Shown: piece after piece, positions 14,835-24,229 of the stretch | Numbering within the stretch: the first letter of the stretch is position 1 | Layout: the number at the start of each line of letters is the position of its first letter | Source of the DNA: an uncultured Lachnospiraceae bacterium | GTDB taxonomy: Bacteria; Bacillota; Clostridia; Lachnospirales; Lachnospiraceae | Direction: 5' to 3' | Assembly (NCBI GenBank): GCA_949948735.1 | Contig: CATLGV010000022.1 | Location: 1 to 64,000, forward strand | DNA length: 64,000 bases | Notes under the pieces: generated by a model | Told to the model about the DNA's origin: nothing | What the model saw: only the letters and a program-made list of their open reading frames with translations | The model's database searches: none | Program-made: the position numbers and the translations under genes

Positions 14835-16350
14835 TGCCGGACGGCTGCTGCGCCTGTCCGCGGGCCTTGTACCCGCGGCATGTGCAGCGGGGGCGGCTGT
14901 TATGGGCGCCGCGCTCGGACAGCCGGCGACGGCGCATGCCGCAGGAAAGGAAGACGTCATCATCCTGCGGGTCTGCAACTGGGAAGAGTATATGGACCTT
15001 GGAGAATGGGATGAGGAGGAGCGAATCGAGCTTGAAAACGGCGTGTCGATTCTGGGCGAGAGGCCGTTGTACAAGGAGTTTGAGGACTGGTACCGCGAGA
15101 CCTACGGAAAAGAGGTGCGCGTGGAGTATTCCTGCTTTGGCACAAATGAGGATCTGTACAATCAGCTTACGCTGGGCGACACCTATGATTTGGTGTGCCC
15201 GTCGGAATACATGATTATGAAGCTGATGGCGGAGGGACAGCTTCAGCCTTATTCGGAGGCGTTTTATGACCGCGAAAACGAATACAATTATTATGTGAAC
15301 GGGGTATCGCCCTATATTTACCGCACGCTTTCCGAGAATGAAATCAACGGCGAGAGCTGGTCAAAATACGCGGCGGGCTATATGTGGGGAATCACAGGGG
15401 TGCTCTACAATCCCGAGGAGCTTAGCGCCGAGGAGGCGTCTACATGGATGCTGTTCCATAATCCCGCGTACAGCAGGCAGGTTACTCTGAAGGACAATGT
15501 ACGGGATTCCTATTTCGCGGCGCTGGGGGCGTTAAAGTCGGAGCTGCTGATGGACGACGCGTTTGTTTCGGATATGCGTTACCAGGAAAGACTTGGCGCG
15601 GAGATGAATGACGTCAGTCCGGAGACGATTGCCGCGGCGGAGCGGCTGCTTGGCGAGATGATCGACAACAGCTATTCGCTTGAGACCGACAGCGGCAAGG
15701 CGGATATGATAACCGGCAAGATCGTCGCCAACTATCAGTGGTCGGGGGATGCGGTGTATGCGATGGATCAGGCGCAGGAGGATGATTTTTACCTGAAGTT
15801 TGCCGTGCCGCAGGAATGCACGAACCTCTGGTTTGACGGCTGGGTAATGCTCAGGGACGGCATTGGCGGCGATGTGCAGAAGCAGCAGGCGGCGGAGGCG
15901 TTTGTGAACTTTCTGTCGCGCTCCGACAATGCGGTGCGCAACATGTATTATATCGGCTATACCTCCTCAATAGCGGGCAGCGCGGGTGACGATACCGTGT
16001 TTGAATACCTGAACTGGTGCTATGGCGCGGAGGAGGAAGATGATGTGATAGAATATCCGGTTGGCTATTTCTTCAGCGGGAATAATGAGGATGAGGCATA
16101 TGTGATAACGGCTGCCGTGGAGCAGGCGGACAGGCAGCTTTACGCGCAATACCCTTCATGGGAGGTGCTCCAAAGAAGCGCGGTGATGGAGTATTTTGAC
16201 GCGGATACCAACAAAGCAATCAACCGGATGTGGATTAACGTCAGATGCTTCAATATTTCGGAGGTTCCCGTCGGCGTATGGCTTCTTGTACTGCTGCTGG
16301 TGCTGGCTGCGCTGGGCGTCCGTTATTCCAATAAAAGGGTAAAGCATTAG
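14812..16350 (+). CDS. potD: Polyamine-binding protein PotD with a C-terminal membrane anchor
   Basis: Extracellular receptor that captures spermidine or putrescine for PotABC. An Arg-rich N-terminus and hydrophobic core form a signal peptide ending near AHA-AG at about residue 44. The periplasmic-binding-protein fold follows (LRVCNWEEYMDL, then YDLVCPSEYMIMKL and WFDGWVML). A Cys in the signal region (VPAACAAG) fits the lipobox poorly. Unlike usual PotD (about 350 residues, lipid-anchored in Firmicutes), this 512-residue protein ends with a hydrophobic helix (VGVWLLVLLLVLAALGV) and basic tail, so it is probably anchored at the C-terminus. The ATG at 14812 has AGGTG upstream; a GTG at 14803 is an alternative. 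Confidence 0.9.
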   Translation: MKRRKRCNAGRLLRLSAGLVPAACAAGAAVMGAALGQPATAHAAGKEDVIILRVCNWEEYMDLGEWDEEERIELENGVSILGERPLYKEFEDWYRETYGKEVRVEYSCFGTNEDLYNQLTLGDTYDLVCPSEYMIMKLMAEGQLQPYSEAFYDRENEYNYYVNGVSPYIYRTLSENEINGESWSKYAAGYMWGITGVLYNPEELSAEEASTWMLFHNPAYSRQVTLKDNVRDSYFAALGALKSELLMDDAFVSDMRYQERLGAEMNDVSPETIAAAERLLGEMIDNSYSLETDSGKADMITGKIVANYQWSGDAVYAMDQAQEDDFYLKFAVPQECTNLWFDGWVMLRDGIGGDVQKQQAAEAFVNFLSRSDNAVRNMYYIGYTSSIAGSAGDDTVFEYLNWCYGAEEEDDVIEYPVGYFFSGNNEDEAYVITAAVEQADRQLYAQYPSWEVLQRSAVMEYFDADTNKAINRMWINVRCFNISEVPVGVWLLVLLLVLAALGVRYSNKRVKH

Positions 16351-16368
16351 GTTTGAAGGAGGAAGGCT

Positions 16369-18183
16369 ATGTCACAGACCGAACAGAGCAGAATCAGGAA
16401 CTTTTGCATTGTGGCGCATATCGACCATGGAAAATCCACGCTTGCAGACAGGATCATAGAGAAAACGGGGCTTCTGACCAGCAGGGAAATGCAGGAGCAG
16501 GTGCTCGACAATATGGAGCTGGAGCGCGAGCGGGGCATCACCATCAAGGCGCAGACGGTCCGTACCGTGTATCAGGCGCAGGATGGGCAGGAGTATATTT
16601 TTAACCTGATTGATACGCCCGGGCATGTGGATTTCAACTATGAAGTGAGCCGGGCGCTTGCCGCGTGCGACGGCGCGATACTTGTCGTGGACGCGGCGCA
16701 GGGCATTGAGGCGCAGACGCTGGCCAACGTATATCTTGCGCTGGACCATGATCTGGATGTATTTCCCGTTATCAATAAGATCGATTTGCCAAGCGCGCAG
16801 CCGGAATGGGTAAAAAACGAGATAGAGGACGTCATCGGTATTGAGGCGCAGGATGCGCCGCTCATTTCCGCAAAGAACGGAATCGGCATCGAGGAGGTTC
16901 TGGAGGCGATTGTGCACAAAATCCCCGCGCCGAAGGGGAACGCGGACAATCCCCTGCAGGCGCTGATATTTGACTCGCTCTATGACTCCTACAAGGGCGT
17001 GATTGTGTTCTGCCGCGTGATGGAAGGGCGGGTTGCCAGGGGAACGAAGATCAGGATGATGGCGACCGGCGCGACCGCGGACGTGGTCGAGGTCGGGTAT
17101 TTCGGCGCAGGGCAGTTTATTCCCTGCGAGGAGCTTTCCGCAGGCATGGTGGGATATTTGACCGCATCCATTAAGAATGTGAAGGATACGGCGGTGGGAG
17201 ATACGGTGACAGATGCCGAACGGCCCTGTGAAAGCCCGCTGCCCGGATATAAAAGGGTACAGTCCATGGTATACTGCGGGCTTTACCCTGCGGACGGCGC
17301 GAAATACCCCGATTTGCGGGACGCGCTGGAGAAGCTTCAGCTCAATGACGCTTCCCTGTTTTACGAGCCGGAGACTTCGGTCGCGCTGGGCTTTGGCTTT
17401 CGATGCGGCTTTTTGGGACTGCTGCATCTGGAAATCATACAGGAACGCCTGGAGCGCGAGTACAATCTGGATCTTGTCACGACGGCGCCCGGCGTTATCT
17501 ATAAGGTCTATAAGACAAACGGCGAGGTGATTGAACTGACCAATCCGTCCAATCTGCCCGACCCTTCGGAAATCGACCATATGGAGGAGCCGATTGTCAA
17601 TGCCGAAATCATGGTGACGACAGAGTTTATCGGTTCGATTATGGAGCTCTGTCAGGAGCGGCGCGGCCGCTATCTGGGGATGGAGTATGTGGAAGGGACA
17701 AGGGCTCTGCTTAAATATGAGCTTCCGCTCAACGAGATTATTTATGACTTTTTTGACGCGCTGAAATCGCGTTCAAGAGGCTACGCCTCCTTCGATTACG
17801 ATTTGAAGGATTATGAGCTTGCCGAGCTTGTAAAGCTGGATATCCTGATTAACCGCGAAGAGGTGGACGCGCTGTCCTTTATTGTACACCGGGATTCAGC
17901 CTACGAGCGCGGCAGGAGGATGTGTGAAAAGCTTAAGGAAGAGATTCCCAGACATCTGTTTGAGATTCCCATACAGGCTGCTGTCGGCGGAAAGGTGATT
18001 GCGCGGGAGACCGTAAAGGCAATGCGCAAGGACGTGCTTGCAAAATGCTACGGCGGCGATATTACGCGGAAGAAGAAGCTGTTGGAAAAACAGAAGGAGG
18101 GCAAGAAGCGCATGCGCCAAATCGGCAATGTCGAGATACCGCAGAAGGCGTTTATGGCGGTGCTGAAGCTGGATAATGAGTAA
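16369..18183 (+). CDS. lepA: Elongation factor 4 (LepA), ribosomal back-translocase GTPase
   Basis: 604 residues, the normal length. G1 motif AHIDHGKST at residues 16-24, G3 DTPGHVDF, G4 NKIDLP. The LepA-specific C-terminal domain is present ([20 protein letters not shown], then [15 protein letters not shown]). It acts on stalled or mistranslocated ribosomes. ATG has AGGAGG nine bases before it. It starts 18 bases after potD, so it could be partly co-transcribed with the pot operon, and it overlaps hemW by 8 bases, the usual lepA-hemW pairing in Firmicutes. Confidence 0.97.
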   Translation: MSQTEQSRIRNFCIVAHIDHGKSTLADRIIEKTGLLTSREMQEQVLDNMELERERGITIKAQTVRTVYQAQDGQEYIFNLIDTPGHVDFNYEVSRALAACDGAILVVDAAQGIEAQTLANVYLALDHDLDVFPVINKIDLPSAQPEWVKNEIEDVIGIEAQDAPLISAKNGIGIEEVLEAIVHKIPAPKGNADNPLQALIFDSLYDSYKGVIVFCRVMEGRVARGTKIRMMATGATADVVEVGYFGAGQFIPCEELSAGMVGYLTASIKNVKDTAVGDTVTDAERPCESPLPGYKRVQSMVYCGLYPADGAKYPDLRDALEKLQLNDASLFYEPETSVALGFGFRCGFLGLLHLEIIQERLEREYNLDLVTTAPGVIYKVYKTNGEVIELTNPSNLPDPSEIDHMEEPIVNAEIMVTTEFIGSIMELCQERRGRYLGMEYVEGTRALLKYELPLNEIIYDFFDALKSRSRGYASFDYDLKDYELAELVKLDILINREEVDALSFIVHRDSAYERGRRMCEKLKEEIPRHLFEIPIQAAVGGKVIARETVKAMRKDVLAKCYGGDITRKKKLLEKQKEGKKRMRQIGNVEIPQKAFMAVLKLDNE

Positions 18184-19342
18184 GCATAGGGGGCTTGGCG
18201 TCTATATGCATATCCCGTTCTGCGTGCGCAAATGCGTCTACTGCGATTTCCTGTCCGGGCCTGCCTCAGACGCCCTGCGGCGGGATTACCTGGAGGCGCT
18301 GAGGCGGGAGCTGGCATGTGAGGCGCGGCATTACCGGGCATATGAGGTGGAAACCGTGTTTTTCGGCGGAGGAACGCCCTCCATCCTTGAAGCGCAGGAG
18401 CTTACGGAGCTGCTGGCGCAGCTTTGTTCGCATTACCGGATTGCGGGAGAGACGGAGATTACGCTGGAGGCAAATCCGGGGACGCTGACGCCGGATAAGC
18501 TTGCATGCCTGCGCAGGGCAGGCATAAACCGCTTAAGCATCGGTCTTCAGTCGGCGGACGACAAAGAGCTGCGCCTGCTCGGGCGCATTCATACCTATGC
18601 GGAGTTTCTGCAGACCTATCGGTGGGCGCGGGAGGCGGGCTTTGACAATATCAATATCGACCTGATATCAGGGCTGCCGGGGCAGACGCCCGCAGACTGG
18701 CGGGATACGCTGGAAAAGGTTCTGCGCCTGCACCCCGAGCATATCTCGGCCTACAGCCTGATTGTGGAGGAGGGAACGCCGCTGCACAGGCATCTCGGGG
18801 AATATCCCGCGCTGCCGGACGAAGAATGCGACCGGCAGATGTATCAGGAGACAAAGCGGATGCTTGCGGTGCAGGGCTATGAGCGCTATGAGATATCCAA
18901 TTACGCGCGGGCGGGCTTTGCGTGCAGGCACAACCGAATCTACTGGCAGCGCGGGAAGCGCCACACGGCGGATTATGCGGGCTTTGGTCTTGGCGCTTCC
19001 TCCACGGTCGGCAGCCTGCGCTGGAAGAATACGGACGATATGGCGCGTTACCTGTCCCTGTGCGGTGCGGGGGATACGGCGGCGCTTCGGGAAGAGCGGG
19101 AGGCGCTTTCGGAAAGGGAGCTGATGGCGGAGTTTATGATTCTCGGGCTTCGGATGATGCGCGGCATATCAGAAAAAGAATTTTGCGACACCTTTGGCCG
19201 GGAACCGGACGCCGTTTACGGAGCGGTCCTGGAAAAGTACGAAAAATGCGGGCTGCTGGCGCGCGGCGGCGGCAGGATTTTTCTTACGGACGCGGGAATT
19301 GACGTGAGCAATGTGGTATTTGCGGATTTTTTACCGGATTAG
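18176..19342 (+). CDS. hemW: Heme chaperone HemW (coproporphyrinogen III oxidase-like radical SAM protein)
   Basis: 388 residues. The radical-SAM [4Fe-4S] motif is [14 protein letters not shown] with Cys 16, 20 and 23, and FFGGGTPS plus EANPGTL follow as in the HemN/HemW family. HemW carries the Cys-x3-Cys-x2-Cys pattern without the fourth Cys of true HemN, and its accepted role is heme delivery rather than porphyrinogen oxidation. The C-terminal winged region is present ([20 protein letters not shown]). ATG overlaps the end of lepA, so translation is coupled. Confidence 0.95.
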   Translation: MSKHRGLGVYMHIPFCVRKCVYCDFLSGPASDALRRDYLEALRRELACEARHYRAYEVETVFFGGGTPSILEAQELTELLAQLCSHYRIAGETEITLEANPGTLTPDKLACLRRAGINRLSIGLQSADDKELRLLGRIHTYAEFLQTYRWAREAGFDNINIDLISGLPGQTPADWRDTLEKVLRLHPEHISAYSLIVEEGTPLHRHLGEYPALPDEECDRQMYQETKRMLAVQGYERYEISNYARAGFACRHNRIYWQRGKRHTADYAGFGLGASSTVGSLRWKNTDDMARYLSLCGAGDTAALREEREALSERELMAEFMILGLRMMRGISEKEFCDTFGREPDAVYGAVLEKYEKCGLLARGGGRIFLTDAGIDVSNVVFADFLPD

Positions 19343-19443
19343 GGTTTCCTTGTGGAAGATATTGTGCTATAATACAAGCACAGGGCATATATTGTGTATA
19401 TTTATGCCAGCCAAAGGCATTGACCAAAGAGGAGCTTATACCC

Positions 19444-19626
19444 ATGAATCACACATCATTATCAAATTTTTTGAATAACACGGAGGACATTATCTACAAT
19501 ATCGTGAACAATAAGGAGTTTACAACCGTGAATACCAAAGAAGGCAATGTCGTTATTATGACAGAACAGCAGTATAAGTCCATTGTACGATTTATCCGCA
19601 GCAAGAGGAACAATCCGGAAGCATAA
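19444..19626 (+). CDS. Phd/YefM-like antitoxin-type small protein (60 aa), no toxin partner recognised
   Basis: Sequence MNHTSLSNFLNNTEDIIYNI, then TVNTKEGNVVIMTEQQYKSI. The GNVVIMTEQQY segment and the short N-terminal helix match the Phd/YefM antitoxin fold, which binds DNA and neutralises RelE- or Doc-type toxins. The ATG at 19444 has GAGGAG seven bases upstream; an in-frame TTG at 19420 is less likely. A TATAAT at 19368-19373 gives it its own promoter. No RelE, Doc or PIN gene follows; the next gene is unknown. Confidence 0.7.
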   Translation: MNHTSLSNFLNNTEDIIYNIVNNKEFTTVNTKEGNVVIMTEQQYKSIVRFIRSKRNNPEA

Positions 19627-19719
19627 GATACGAAGCGAACCATCGGGGGACCGGTGGTTTTGTTTTGCGCGCCGCCCCTGCGCGGTACGGGGCGTCAAAG
19701 CAAAGGAAGAGGAGACAGG

Positions 19720-20193
19720 ATGAAAAGAATAGAAAAGATTATTCGGGACGAGAGAAACCTCGGACTGGATTTTGTCGTACATATTCAAAATCAAGGAGAA
19801 CTGCAGGATCTGGCAGAGGTGCTGGTAAAGGCAGGCTTTGAAATCCAGTTTTCCCTTGAATATGACGATTTGAGAGAATGGATGGAGGCGGTCGGCAGGG
19901 AAGACGGCTACGATACCTGCTTCCGGATCAGAAACAGGGAAGGGGATAAATGCGCGGCTTATAATCCATCCATAGAGCACTGGCGAAAATACTGCGGCGA
20001 TATTTTAGAGCTGCGCGACGGAGAGCTGACGTACCATGAGGGCGTGTATGATCTGCGTGCCGCGCGCACGGAGGCCGGAAAAATCTGGAGACAGCTGCAG
20101 GAGGACGAGGAGATTGTTATGAGCTTATTTGAATTTAAAAAAGACATAACAGAGGATGAGATTGTACAATGGCTCCTGAATGCCGGCGATTAA
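19720..20193 (+). CDS. Hypothetical protein, 157 aa
   Basis: I do not recognise the family. The protein is acidic, soluble, and has alternating helices and strands (MKRIEKIIRDERNLGLDFVV, then FEIQFSLEYDDLREWMEAVG and CFRIRNREGDKCAAYNP). The C-terminal 60 residues are helical and charged. No signal or membrane segment. The ATG at 19720 has GAGGAG six bases upstream; the longer frame from 19654 would be translated without one. It lies 93 bases after the antitoxin-like gene on the same strand, so a functional link is possible but unproven. Confidence 0.6.
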   Translation: MKRIEKIIRDERNLGLDFVVHIQNQGELQDLAEVLVKAGFEIQFSLEYDDLREWMEAVGREDGYDTCFRIRNREGDKCAAYNPSIEHWRKYCGDILELRDGELTYHEGVYDLRAARTEAGKIWRQLQEDEEIVMSLFEFKKDITEDEIVQWLLNAGD

Positions 20194-20285
20194 TCGGACG
20201 TATTGCCCGGGAATCCGCGATTCTCGCTTTATGTCGTGTTCTTTTTCCATGCCTGATGGTAGGCTGAACAGGAAAGGAGGAGCCT

Positions 20286-20798
20286 ATGGATCAAAAGAAA
20301 ATCGGACGATTTATCAAAGAGCTCCGCAGGGAGAAAAGCTTAACGCAGGAGCAGCTGTCGGAAATTCTGGGCGTGACCAACCGCAGTGTTTCCCGCTGGG
20401 AAAACGGGGTCAACATGCCGGACTTTGATTTGGTGATTGCGCTTGCAAATTATTTTGACGTCAGCATTGAGGAATTATTGGATGGAGAAAGGAAGACGGA
20501 TATGATTGATAAGAAAGAGGAAGAAGTATTGTTAAAGGTAGCGGATTACAAAAACGATGAGAAGATGCTTATTATGAAACGCCTGCACCGGCTGTTCCTG
20601 TTTGGCATCGCCGCTTTTATTGTATATGCGGTCATTGAGATGCGGGGACTGGCGCAGACAGGCGTATATGAGGCAGCAGCGGATGTGGCGCTGGGGTTTG
20701 TATTTGGCATGGTGCTCTGCGGCGCGCTGTTTACAAGCCGTTACGCGGCGAAGCTTGTCGCGTTTAAGCGCAGGCTTCTGCGTCGTCAGGAGAAGTAA
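20286..20798 (+). CDS. XRE-family HTH regulator with C-terminal membrane helices
   Basis: 170 residues. A Cro/C1 HTH at residues 4-60 (IGRFIKELRREKSLTQEQLS, then GVTNRSVSRWENG) is followed by a linker and two hydrophobic helices at about 100-122 (LFLFGIAAFIVYAVIEM) and 135-155 (ALGFVFGMVLCGALF). This HTH plus membrane tail form is common in Clostridia; such proteins may sense envelope state or sit near exporters. AAAGGAGGAG lies upstream of the ATG. A strong terminator follows at once. Confidence 0.85.
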   Translation: MDQKKIGRFIKELRREKSLTQEQLSEILGVTNRSVSRWENGVNMPDFDLVIALANYFDVSIEELLDGERKTDMIDKKEEEVLLKVADYKNDEKMLIMKRLHRLFLFGIAAFIVYAVIEMRGLAQTGVYEAAADVALGFVFGMVLCGALFTSRYAAKLVAFKRRLLRRQEK

Positions 20799-20804
20799 AA
20801 CGAA

Positions 20805-20845
20805 GGAGGCGTCACATTGACTTTCAGTGTGGCGCCTCCCTTTTT
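20805..20845. terminator. Long bidirectional terminator
   Basis: GGAGGCGTCACA (20805-20816) pairs with TGTGGCGCCTCC (20828-20839), one T-G wobble, then CTTTTTC on the plus side. It lies between the convergent XRE regulator and TPM-like genes. Confidence 0.85.
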
Positions 20846-21666
20846 CAGAACCGGTGCCCGCCGCCACCGCCGGAATGTCCGCCGCCACCGCCACCGGAGG
20901 AATGTCCGCCGCCACCGCCGCCGGAGGAGGAGCCGCTGTCGGAGGAAATATAGACCTTCTTCTGGCTGATAAGGTTTTTGCGCAGATTCCGGCCGTCCCA
21001 GCGGATAGGCACATGACCAAGCTGCTCGCGGCGGCTGGGCTTCCTTGCGCGTGAAAGAAGCCTGACGAGGAAATAGTTTACCAGCAGTGCCAGCAGCAGA
21101 GCAAGGAAAAGGTTGCTGATATATTTCATCGGCTGTGCGATTTTCTGCCCCTGAAGCAGCGCGTATATCTGTTCATACGCTTTGCCTGCGCACTGGTAAT
21201 AGCTGCCGCTGCTGGCATAGCGGTACACATTGTCGGTAATGGTGTAGGCATAGTCTGCCGTGATAACGCGGTAAACGCTGCCGTCGCTGTAAATCTGGAT
21301 GACGCGGTTGTCCATGTCAATGAGAAACAGCGTTCCGGATTCGCCGGGACATCGCATGTAATAATAGTCCTCGGCATAGGATGCGGCGGAGTACGGGTTT
21401 TCGGACACGGACACGAACAGGACATTTCCGAAGGCGGTGATGGGCTGCATATCCGTGCACAGGGCAGCCTCCTCCTGCTCCGAAAGCAGATTGGCGCTGT
21501 CGTCGATCCAGACGCTGTAGCCGGTCTGCTCGTTGGTGTATACCGCGTCGTCAGGCTCAGATGCCGCCTGACAGGAAAGCATGGCGCCGGGCAGGCTCCA
21601 AAGGCAGAGCAGGCCCGGAATAAACAGTGCAATAAACAAATATCTGATACTATTCCAAATGCGCAT
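20845..21666 (-). CDS. TPM-domain-like membrane protein with Gly/His-rich C-terminus
   Basis: 273 residues. An N-terminal signal/anchor (about 6-36) is followed by an extracytoplasmic TPM-like domain (VWIDDSANLLSEQEEAALCT, then GNVLFVSVSENPYSAASYAE and GTLFLIDMDNRVIQIYSDG), typical of the YgcG/TPM_phosphatase superfamily linked to envelope and photosystem repair roles. A second helix (about 183-205) and a basic segment precede a tail of GGGGGGHS units ending GGGGGHRF, which could bind metal. The ATG at 21666 has GAGGAGGTG; it overlaps the end of the upstream zinc-ribbon gene, so the two form an operon. Confidence 0.75.
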   Translation of the reverse strand: MRIWNSIRYLFIALFIPGLLCLWSLPGAMLSCQAASEPDDAVYTNEQTGYSVWIDDSANLLSEQEEAALCTDMQPITAFGNVLFVSVSENPYSAASYAEDYYYMRCPGESGTLFLIDMDNRVIQIYSDGSVYRVITADYAYTITDNVYRYASSGSYYQCAGKAYEQIYALLQGQKIAQPMKYISNLFLALLLALLVNYFLVRLLSRARKPSRREQLGHVPIRWDGRNLRKNLISQKKVYISSDSGSSSGGGGGGHSSGGGGGGHSGGGGGHRF

Positions 21667-23248
21667 GCGGTTCACCTCCTCGTCTGCCAAGCTGCGGTAA
21701 GGGCCTTGTTGCCAGAAGATTGTACTTGCATATGACGGCGTAAAGGGAAAAGCAGCTCATAATGTATGAAAGTAACGTTCCGCCGTAAAAATAGAGGTCC
21801 GAGGCAGGATCCAGGTACAAAATCAGGAAATCGAGTAAAACAGCAGTGAGCGGACATAAAAGCTCGAGCCAGCTGCGCCGGACAGGCAGCTTTTTTACCG
21901 TGGGAAATCCGACGGCGGCAACAACAATCATTCCCAAAAGGAGCGAAACATAGCGCAGTGAGAAAGAGAGCACCAGCACAACCTGAAACATTTGGATTGC
22001 AAAAAAGCTCCCAATCACCAGTAATACGACGGACTTTCCCTTGAACAGGCCGCGCAGATACGCGAAGGGCCCTTTCTTTTTGGTACGTCTGGCGGCAGCG
22101 GCAGCGCCCTGCGTCCGGGACAGGTAACCGATGTCGTCCTCTCTGCGGTCCCTGCGGTTAATCTCACGAAGCTCCGCTACATAGATAATCGCGGCGGCCA
22201 GTGCAAGGAACGCGGACAAAAGCAGCGTGGTGCGCGGGATAATGGTAAAGCGCAGATTCAACAGGATATAAATCGGCACCGCCAGCAGAAGAGAACCCAG
22301 CAGATATCTGCGGGTATCCACCGGAAGGTCGGCGGAGATTTTGCCGGTCTGGCCGTTTACGGTAGCATAGGAAACGCGGTCCCCCTTCCGGTAGGAGAGG
22401 AACCAGACCGGGAACATCGCGCTCCGGACCTGCTCGCAGTCTGTACAAAGTGCGGAGGAAAGCTGAAAGTCCGACGGCCGGGAGAAGGACAGCTTCCTGT
22501 ATTCAGGGCAGTCGGATAACCTGCGAAAGCTGTAATCGTTGGCCAGGGTGACTGCGTCCGGCTCATAAATGCGGCTGTCAACATCCGCGGTGTCGGCATA
22601 GAAGCCGCTCAGTATGGCGGGTGTAAAGGGCTTTGCGGCACAGATATCGTAGGGCGCAATACTGGCGCTGATTTCGTCCGAGAAGGAAGCGGAGGCGTCG
22701 TAGACAAAGCCGTTAAAGTCCGCGTCGATATCCCCGGTAAGGCGGTATGTATCCGTGATGCGGTAGTTTCCTGCCCGGTAAACATGCTCCGCTTGCAGCG
22801 AAAAGCTGCCGCGCTGCGCGATATGGTAGGACCAGTAGGGCATATAGATGCCGCGGAACGAATCGATATAATCGGGATCCTTAAGCTCCCTGGGGGCAAA
22901 GACGGCGTACCGCAGGAGCTTTTGGTAGGCCTTTTTGCAGTCCTCCTTCGTTTTTTGGAAGGGGATGATATGATGGGGCCGCTTCTCGGATTTGAGCCTG
23001 CTTGTCAATATCGTGGAAGCGCCGCAAAAGCTGCAGAATTCGGCGGCGGAGTTGTCGGTGCACAATAGCTCCCCGCCGCACTGCGGACAGGTAAAAACCG
23101 TAACGTCATAAACGGATTCTTCGGCGCCGTGGGGCGCGGCTGCGTCGATTTCATAAGGATTGTACTGGCTTTTGCAGTATTCGCAGGCCAGCTGCTGCGA
23201 GGCGATGTCAAATCTAAGACTGCCGCCGCAATTGTTGCACTGGTACAT
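21650..23248 (-). CDS. Zinc-ribbon multi-pass membrane protein
   Basis: 532 residues. Two N-terminal zinc ribbons (CNNCGGSLRFD with CEYCKSQY; CPQCGGELLCT with CSFCGAS) resemble ribbons of the TFIIB or primosome type. A soluble region (about 90-320) follows, then some five membrane helices (about 325-515). Such proteins often accompany TPM-domain proteins in Firmicutes; the function is unknown, perhaps folding or quality control of membrane proteins. It overlaps the TPM-like gene by 17 bases and its ATG has GGAGACC upstream on the minus strand. Confidence 0.75.
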   Translation of the reverse strand: MYQCNNCGGSLRFDIASQQLACEYCKSQYNPYEIDAAAPHGAEESVYDVTVFTCPQCGGELLCTDNSAAEFCSFCGASTILTSRLKSEKRPHHIIPFQKTKEDCKKAYQKLLRYAVFAPRELKDPDYIDSFRGIYMPYWSYHIAQRGSFSLQAEHVYRAGNYRITDTYRLTGDIDADFNGFVYDASASFSDEISASIAPYDICAAKPFTPAILSGFYADTADVDSRIYEPDAVTLANDYSFRRLSDCPEYRKLSFSRPSDFQLSSALCTDCEQVRSAMFPVWFLSYRKGDRVSYATVNGQTGKISADLPVDTRRYLLGSLLLAVPIYILLNLRFTIIPRTTLLLSAFLALAAAIIYVAELREINRRDRREDDIGYLSRTQGAAAAARRTKKKGPFAYLRGLFKGKSVVLLVIGSFFAIQMFQVVLVLSFSLRYVSLLLGMIVVAAVGFPTVKKLPVRRSWLELLCPLTAVLLDFLILYLDPASDLYFYGGTLLSYIMSCFSLYAVICKYNLLATRPLPQLGRRGGEPHAHLE

Positions 23249-23274
23249 AAGGTCTCCTTTCGGTAAATGCGTTT

Positions 23275-24060
23275 TTATGAAGAGTAATTTGTAATCCTGT
23301 CGGATATTTTTAAGCGGGAGTAAATGTCCGCGTACGAGGCAGGCGAGAGCCCGTCAATATAGTTTGGCAGGTAATTTTTGCGCACGCCGTTGCGCCGGAG
23401 GGCGTCGATTGCTTTGTTGTAGGCGATGGCGGCCTCGGTTTCGCTGGAGTAGGTGCCGATAACAAAATATCCGGGTACGTTGATTTTGGCCTTATATTTT
23501 GTCTTACCCTTTACCGCGACGGCGCACACGCCCTGATACCGGTTGATAATCTTCAGGTTTGCACGACGAAAATCCGTGTCGTCCCCGTTGATAAAAAGAT
23601 AATCGCGGCCGGCGACGGCAAAGCTGCGGATGCCGTAGCGGCTCAGGATATTGACCTGCATGCCGTAGTCGGCGACAAATAAATGGCCGTTTCGCTTCAT
23701 AATCTTATGAGAGGAATAGTAAAATAAGTCGTCGATATCGAATTTCAGGACGACGGAGCCTGACAGATAATAATAAAAAAACTTCGGGCGGGCATAAATA
23801 GGTGTGCCGAAATAAATGCCGTTGTCGCGGAAGTTTATGAGGATAACCCATTTCTCAAAGGAGAGGGGGGAGGCCTCATCATAATTGTGAAGCGACAGCT
23901 CCGGCATATTGATGAGCCTGACGGCTTCCCTGTAGGCGCGGCCTGCCTGCCGCATGGAGGCAAAGCTGCCAAGGCTGATATGCTTGCTTTTATGCGTGAC
24001 GGACGCGCGGTAATAGACTGTGCCGTCCTTTTTTTGTGCTTGATATACGCCCTTCAACAT
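23275..24060 (-). CDS. Protein with two AP2/ERF-like DNA-binding domains flanking a degenerate HNH-like core
   Basis: Residues 1-48 (MLKGVYQAQKKDGTVYYRAS, then SLGSFASMRQAGRAYREAV) and about 175-240 (RYQGVCAVAVKGKTKYKAKI, then VIGTYSSETEAAIAYNKAID) both show the AP2 pattern of three strands and a helix ending A-x-x-Y-x-x-A. The middle contains FINGDDTDFRRANLKIINRY, the end of AP2/HNH homing-endonuclease proteins, but the HNH catalytic residues are not evident. It may be a domesticated homing endonuclease acting as a DNA-binding protein. The start is uncertain: ATG at 24060 with AGGAG thirteen bases upstream, or ATG at 24105 without one. Confidence 0.65.
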   Translation of the reverse strand: MLKGVYQAQKKDGTVYYRASVTHKSKHISLGSFASMRQAGRAYREAVRLINMPELSLHNYDEASPLSFEKWVILINFRDNGIYFGTPIYARPKFFYYYLSGSVVLKFDIDDLFYYSSHKIMKRNGHLFVADYGMQVNILSRYGIRSFAVAGRDYLFINGDDTDFRRANLKIINRYQGVCAVAVKGKTKYKAKINVPGYFVIGTYSSETEAAIAYNKAIDALRRNGVRKNYLPNYIDGLSPASYADIYSRLKISDRITNYSS

Positions 24061-24229
24061 AACGGTATTTGTGCTCCTGCGGGTAATAAGCGGACAAAAA
24101 AGCATGTTTTCTGAATAATTCCGCTGTTATTGTCAATAACTATAGATGATTATATCAGATTTTCAAACATTTTCACAGACATTATTTTGTGGACAGGTAC
24201 ATATAATGTAAATCAGAGGTAACCTTCGA

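Noticed and set aside
16372-17580. A 402-residue minus-strand open frame
   Set aside because: Antisense to lepA, a certain gene; composition is shadow-like.
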